A stretch of 64,000 nucleotides of DNA, taken from Euryarchaeota archaeon UBA24 (GTDB lineage: Archaea; Halobacteriota; Halobacteria; Halobacteriales; Hikarchaeaceae). The stretch lies in contig DASO01000005.1 in assembly GCA_002503845.1 (NCBI GenBank), positions 1-64,000 of the forward strand. The letters are read 5' to 3'. The notes under the pieces were generated by a model. It was not told the origin of the DNA. It was given only the letters and a program-made list of their open reading frames with translations, and searched no databases. Positions 60,365 through 64,000 of this stretch are shown here, in pieces (positions within the stretch are counted from its first letter, which is position 1; every line of letters starts with the position of its first letter). The position numbers were made by a program, and so were the translations under genes.

Positions 60365-61576
60365 ATGAGAGCGATTGAATGGAAGAATATCTACCGTTTA
60401 TCGCATCCCAAACAAATGGGACTTATTGCTATTGCGCACGCATTACACGAATTCTATTGTGTTGCATTGCCACCTATCATACCCCTTATTGTCATTGATT
60501 TTGATATTTCATATGCCCAGGCGGGTTGGTTGGTGACTGTGTTTTATGTGGTGTATGCCGTATTTCAATTGCCAGCAGGAATTATAGCGGATAAAATTGG
60601 AAAAAGATACGTGCTTGGGTTTGGGTTGGTTCTACTGGCAGTTGGAGTATTTCTTGCAAGTAGAGCAGATACATATCAGGCGTTATTGTTATCACAAGTT
60701 GTAGCGGGGGTAGGGGGGAGTACCTATCATCCCGCGGGTTTGTCTGCAGTTTCAGATTTGGAAGCAGATGATACAGCAGGAAAAGCCATGGGATTTCATG
60801 GGTTGGGTGGGGCCATCGGGACCGCATTGGCTCCAGCAGTGATTGGTGGAATTATTCTAATAACTGATTCTTGGCGTTTTTCCCTGTCCCTGATCGCAGT
60901 TGTTGGGGTGGTATACGCTGTGGTTTTCCATAGCAAATTTGCTGAACCGGATAATGTTATAGATAATGTAGAGAAAAAAATTGTAACAAAGGGGGAAAAC
61001 ATAAGGAATCAGCTAAAGAATTTTCCATGGGATCCATGGGTAGTTGGTTTGGTGACGGTTAATTTTTTATTGGGAGTAGAAATCGGTGCTGCGAGAACGT
61101 TTACGACATCTTATGTGTTTTTGAGGAGTTCAGAAGTGGTGAGTTTTGCAAATACTGTGTTTTTTGTTATGCTTGTTGGAGCGGGTGTTTCTACGATTGT
61201 AATAGGTCCTTTGGCAGATATGTTTGATAAAAGAAATCTTGGTGCATTGACGTTTATAGTAACAGGATTTTTACTTTTGTTGACAGGGATAATTCCTCCC
61301 AACAGGATACTTCTATTGGGATTATTTTTCCTAATAGGTGCCATGATGTGGACCACAGTTCCGGTGATGAATGCACTGACGTCAGTGTATGCAAAAAGAG
61401 ATTTCTCAGGTATGTTATTTGCTTTAACTTTGACAGGATCCGCGCTAGGAAATTCTGTCGGACCATTTGTGTTTGGTTTGATATTGGAACGTACAGATAT
61501 TGCAATAGCATATCCGGCCATGGCCATATTCAGTGTGGCCGGTGCCATTGCATTCCTTGCTATGAAACGGTTTTGA
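60365..61576 (+). CDS. MFS transporter
   Basis: A 403-residue major facilitator with about 12 hydrophobic segments. The loop 2-3 signature is GIIADKIGKRYVLGFG and the corresponding loop of the second half is IGPLADMFDKRNLGAL. The N-terminal segment has HALHEFYCVALPPIIPLIV and the A-rich helix 5 region GFHGLGGAIGTALAPAVIGG. This is the 12-helix drug/metabolite type; the substrate cannot be named. No regulator is adjacent. The gene is followed after 21 bp by a 40-residue membrane protein. Confidence 0.92.
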   Translation: MRAIEWKNIYRLSHPKQMGLIAIAHALHEFYCVALPPIIPLIVIDFDISYAQAGWLVTVFYVVYAVFQLPAGIIADKIGKRYVLGFGLVLLAVGVFLASRADTYQALLLSQVVAGVGGSTYHPAGLSAVSDLEADDTAGKAMGFHGLGGAIGTALAPAVIGGIILITDSWRFSLSLIAVVGVVYAVVFHSKFAEPDNVIDNVEKKIVTKGENIRNQLKNFPWDPWVVGLVTVNFLLGVEIGAARTFTTSYVFLRSSEVVSFANTVFFVMLVGAGVSTIVIGPLADMFDKRNLGALTFIVTGFLLLLTGIIPPNRILLLGLFFLIGAMMWTTVPVMNALTSVYAKRDFSGMLFALTLTGSALGNSVGPFVFGLILERTDIAIAYPAMAIFSVAGAIAFLAMKRF

Positions 61577-61597
61577 TGGAGATGAAATTTGTATAAT

Positions 61598-61720
61598 ATG
61601 GAAGTGATTGTTTTTTTCGTAATAGGGGGATTTGTGTTGGTCCTTTTTATATTTTATTTGATTATTAGAAAGGCGGTGGTAGGATTCAAAGATGGATTTG
61701 AATCTAGTCGGGGGAAATAA
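61598..61720 (+). CDS. 40-residue single-helix membrane protein
   Basis: Reads MEVIVFFVIGGFVLVLFIFY, then LIIRKAVVGFKDGFESSRGK. One membrane helix is followed by a basic, amphipathic tail. The architecture resembles short haloarchaeal one-helix proteins (possibly DUF7859) with a V-x-G-F-x-x-G-x-x-x-S-R tail, which is why I accept it in spite of its size. It lies between the MFS gene and the M29 peptidase gene on the same strand. Its role is unknown. Confidence 0.5.
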   Translation: MEVIVFFVIGGFVLVLFIFYLIIRKAVVGFKDGFESSRGK

Positions 61721-61768
61721 CACAAATCACATCGAAATCCGTATGCTATGGCCTGTAAAAGAAGGGGC

Positions 61769-62866
61769 ATGGATCAGCGAATTAGGGAACATGCAAAAAT
61801 TATTTCGATGCATTCGACTTCCATAGAAAAAGGGGACAATGTTGTTATCGATGCGAACCCCATCGCAGATGATTTGGTAACTGCGTTATGTGAAATTTGT
61901 GCAGAAAGGGGTGCAAATCCGTTGGTGATCAGAGGGAGAACAGGGACCCGATTTTTGAGGGCTTATTTGAATAACTCAAAAGGGGAATTTCAAATACCAA
62001 CTCATGAACTAGCTTTGTTTGAGAAGATGGATGTGTACATCGTGATCAGAGGTGGTGGAAATATCTCAGAGATGTCAGATGTAGATCAAAAGATAATGAA
62101 CGAGCATAGTCTTGTGAGGAAACCAATAAGAGATGAAAGATTATCAAAACGGTGGTGTTTGACTCAATTTCCTGCTCCTGAAAATGCCCAAAAGGCAAAC
62201 ATGAGTACGGAAGAATATGAAAATTTTGTGTGGGATGCGATAATAAGGGATTGGGATGTCCAGAAAAATCACCAAGAAAGGCTTTTGAAATTGCTTGAAA
62301 AGGGGGACGAGATCCGCATTGTAAGCGGGAGTGGAACGGATATTAAAATGAATATTGGAGGAATGATTCCTATTAATGATTATGGAAATCATAATTTGCC
62401 AGGAGGAGAAGTTTTTACAGCCCCAGTAATAGATTCAGTGGATGGGGAAGTTACGTTCGACATTCCATTGACTTATAAAGGACAGGAGATTGAGGAGGCC
62501 TATCTCAAATTTGAAGATGGTATTGTGACAGATTACAGTGCTGTGAAAAACGGAGGAGTGTTGGGGGAGATTCTATCTGCAGATCGAGGGGCAAAGTCAG
62601 TTGGGGAATTGGGAATAGGAATGAATCGGGGGATCAGTCAGTTTACAAATAACATACTATTTGATGAGAAAATGGGCGACACGATTCATATTGCCGTGGG
62701 GATGGCTTATGCAGATACCGTAGGAGAAGGGAAAAGGAAAAATGAAAGTTCAGTTCATGTTGATATGATTACAGATATGTCAAAGGATTCGTATATAGAG
62801 CTTGATGGGGAATTGATACAAGTAGATGGTTGTTTTGTTTTCGAAGAAGGATTTCGACTGAAATAG
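61769..62866 (+). CDS. M29-family metallo-aminopeptidase
   Basis: A 365-residue zinc/cobalt aminopeptidase (AmpS/AmpT family). Metal ligands are expected in NLPGGEVFTAPVIDSVDG, then GELGIGMNRGISQF, MGDTIHIAVGMAYADTVG and NESSVHVDMITDM. These appear in the right order and spacing. The start is taken as the ATG at 61769 (MDQRIREHAKI); an ATG at 61748 would add seven residues. It is predicted to be cytoplasmic, trimming peptides from the N-terminus. Confidence 0.92.
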   Translation: MDQRIREHAKIISMHSTSIEKGDNVVIDANPIADDLVTALCEICAERGANPLVIRGRTGTRFLRAYLNNSKGEFQIPTHELALFEKMDVYIVIRGGGNISEMSDVDQKIMNEHSLVRKPIRDERLSKRWCLTQFPAPENAQKANMSTEEYENFVWDAIIRDWDVQKNHQERLLKLLEKGDEIRIVSGSGTDIKMNIGGMIPINDYGNHNLPGGEVFTAPVIDSVDGEVTFDIPLTYKGQEIEEAYLKFEDGIVTDYSAVKNGGVLGEILSADRGAKSVGELGIGMNRGISQFTNNILFDEKMGDTIHIAVGMAYADTVGEGKRKNESSVHVDMITDMSKDSYIELDGELIQVDGCFVFEEGFRLK

Positions 62867-62878
62867 AATTGGGAGAAA

Positions 62879-63274
62879 TTAATCAGATTTTTCTTTGATT
62901 TCGATTATATAACCAAAAGGATCTTGTAAATAAATTGCCGGTGCCCGTCCTCGTGCCCCAAGGGGGTTTCCTTCCCTCATGATAGACATGTTGGCGTCAG
63001 AAAGTTTTGACTTAACTTCTGATATAGGCATATCTACTATGAGCGCGAAATGGTCATAATTACTTTTATCAGGAGGGGAAAAATCGTCGATTGGACGGAT
63101 GTGTAATACAGCATTTTCTCCAAGTCGGAAGGTAAAAAGTGTGCGCACGCCTTTTTTGTACTCATCTATTTGTTCTGCTTTAAATCCCAATATATTTGAA
63201 TAAAATTCTAGTGCATCTTCCACACCGGATTTTGGGATTTGAATATTGACATGATCGATTGCGATAATGTTCAT
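62879..63274 (-). CDS. VOC (glyoxalase/dioxygenase) superfamily protein
   Basis: A 131-residue two-module vicinal-oxygen-chelate protein. It starts with IIAIDHVNIQIPKSGVEDAL, then EFYSNILGFK. The second module has NYDHFALIVDMPISEV and ends with AIYLQDPFGYIIEIKE. The metal ligands would be H8, H81-region and the final E in this fold. The family covers glyoxalases, dioxygenases and resistance proteins, so the substrate is open. It is convergent with the M29 gene. Confidence 0.88.
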   Translation of the reverse strand: MNIIAIDHVNIQIPKSGVEDALEFYSNILGFKAEQIDEYKKGVRTLFTFRLGENAVLHIRPIDDFSPPDKSNYDHFALIVDMPISEVKSKLSDANMSIMREGNPLGARGRAPAIYLQDPFGYIIEIKEKSD

Positions 63275-63348
63275 GTACTACATAAACTCAGTTTCAAGAT
63301 AAACTAGGACATATAACCGATTGAAATAAATGGGGTTTGAAATATATT

Positions 63349-63396
63349 TTATAAAAAATGAGGTATGTTAACGTGTTAAATGGGGTATGTTAACGT
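63349..63396 (+). promoter_or_regulatory. Promoter region with two 13-bp operator-like repeats
   Basis: A TATA-like TTTATAAAA (about 63349-63357) is followed by two copies of GGTATGTTAACGT at 63362-63374 and 63384-63396, 22 bp apart (two helical turns). The first copy overlaps an inverted repeat TTAAC-GT-GTTAA (63368-63379). Repeats just downstream of the TATA box would overlap the transcription start, so a bound protein would repress the substrate-binding protein gene that begins at 63449. Confidence 0.5.
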
Positions 63397-63448
63397 ATGT
63401 TATGATTTTAGGAACCTTTATTAGTTAAGTGGCCTACTTGGTAGACGT

Positions 63449-64000
63449 ATGTCATCAGGTGACAACATTACAAAGAGAGGGAGCTCCAGAAGGAAATTCC
63501 TCGCAATAACATCCACTGCTGCCGCAGCAGGCATAGCCGGCTGTGCAAGTAGTGGAGGTGGAAGTGGCGGAGGTGGAGCATCGGCAGGTGGTGCGAAATC
63601 CGGTAGTACAACATCAAAGAGCGTTATAAAAGGAGGAGGTGGGTCTAGTTCGTCGGGACGAGCAGATCGAGCTCCACCAGCAAGCGCTGCAGTGATAGTA
63701 GGTAGTATCACCATTCCAAGTAAAGTAGCAAGTACAGCAAATGATGAAGGAGAAGTTGTGGTTTATTCTACAATGGATGAACCAGATCTCCTCAAATATA
63801 TTGTTCCAGGTTTCGAAGAAGCATTCCCAGGTATTAAAATGACAGTCCAAGGTCTAGGTTCTGGGGAACTTTCGACGAAGTTGATATCAGAGAAACGTGT
63901 TGGAAAGGTTATGTCAGACGCAACGACATTTAACTTGGGTGCCTCAAGATCCATTGCGCCGGAAGGTGTTTTTGTTGGATTTGGAAAGGACCATTGGTTG
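63449..64000 (+). CDS. Tat-exported lipoprotein, ABC transporter substrate-binding protein (partial)
   Basis: The first 184 codons of a solute-binding protein, cut by the window end. The signal has a twin-arginine motif RGSSRRKFLAI (R14, R15) and a lipobox AGIAGC with C32 as the lipid-modified residue, the usual export mode of haloarchaeal lipoproteins. A glycine/serine-rich linker (about residues 33-75) follows. The mature domain then begins EGEVVVYSTMDEPDLLKYI, then VPGFEEAFPGIKMTVQG and GSGELSTKLISEKRV, as in Fe3+/polyamine-type family 1 binding proteins. Permease and ATPase genes would be expected beyond 64000. Confidence 0.87.
   Translation, partial: MSSGDNITKRGSSRRKFLAITSTAAAAGIAGCASSGGGSGGGGASAGGAKSGSTTSKSVIKGGGGSSSSGRADRAPPASAAVIVGSITIPSKVASTANDEGEVVVYSTMDEPDLLKYIVPGFEEAFPGIKMTVQGLGSGELSTKLISEKRVGKVMSDATTFNLGASRSIAPEGVFVGFGKDHWL

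Noticed and set aside
63421-63954. Minus-strand proline/alanine-rich open frames at the window end
   Set aside because: They mirror the glycine/serine-rich linker of the Tat lipoprotein on the plus strand, which has a clear signal, lipobox and binding-protein domain.
1-64000. CRISPR arrays and rRNA genes
   Set aside because: Searched for regularly spaced repeats and rRNA-like conserved segments by eye; the only regular repeats found are the 21-bp tandem at 57732-57773 and the 13-bp pair at 63362-63396, both too short in copy number for an array.

Overview
The window is a densely packed, A+T-rich archaeal chromosome segment. The gene set is euryarchaeal and specifically haloarchaea-like. It includes a Kae1-Bud32 fusion, Hel308 next to Cgi121, Hef, Rpo7/Spt4, aIF2-gamma, S24e/S27ae, LysW-carrier arginine biosynthesis, a haloarchaeal-type malate dehydrogenase and a large surface glycoprotein with a haloarchaeal signal peptide and a PGF-type C-terminus. 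Several small proteins resemble families I know only from haloarchaea. The proteins are lysine-rich and not strongly acidic, and base composition is far from the G+C-rich norm of salt-in Halobacteria. My best inference is a non-halophilic relative of Haloarchaea, such as the marine Hikarchaeia (Marine Group IV). This is an inference from memory; no phylogeny was run.

Layout. 1-7.1 kb: leuS, bcp, pheA, lpd, lipA and tRNA-Gly, all on the minus strand. 7.2-13.3 kb: nadE, tRNA-Thr, a hypothetical gene, the surface glycoprotein (followed by a hairpin terminator), a DapA-family aldolase and a PIN-like protein. 13.3-19.0 kb: a conserved information-processing block on the minus strand (Kae1-Bud32, ITPase, then aIF2-gamma, PIN protein, Rpo7, Spt4, dephospho-CoA kinase, S24e, S27ae). 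19.1-28.7 kb: an accessory metabolic region (flavin reductase, methyltransferase, TPP enzyme, amidohydrolase, Rieske protein, luciferase-like oxidoreductase, CocE/NonD-type hydrolase, and a convergent molybdenum-hydroxylase large subunit with no partner subunits nearby). 28.8-42.4 kb: Cgi121-Hel308, a ferredoxin, mdh, a zinc-ribbon protein, Hef, glyS, uvrB and uvrC. 42.5-59.0 kb: amino-acid biosynthesis (thrC, serA, serB, metX, a class V aminotransferase, then argG-argH-lysW-argX-argC-argB-argD-argE-argF in transcription order). 59.1-64 kb: membrane proteins, a LigT-like protein, an MFS transporter, an M29 aminopeptidase, a VOC protein and a Tat lipoprotein substrate-binding protein cut by the window end.

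The most unusual structure is at the argG/argH junction. A 35-bp perfect direct repeat (57082-57116 and 57830-57864) brackets a unit of only 748 bp that carries one gene, a stand-alone tyrosine-recombinase catalytic domain. The repeat contains both the end of argG and the start of argH, so insertion leaves both proteins intact. The recombinase frame runs without a stop through the repeat into argH. If the unit were circularised, the same frame would stop 12 codons after entering the repeat's ATG. The nucleophilic tyrosine position is phenylalanine, and tandem and inverted 13-21 bp motifs flank the recombinase promoter. I read this as a minimal integrase-only element sitting inside an essential-type operon, possibly now immobile.

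Many genes have a TATA-like box about 26-30 bp before the start codon and so look leaderless. One TATA box appears to be shared by argG and a divergent membrane-protein gene. No rRNA genes or CRISPR arrays are seen.
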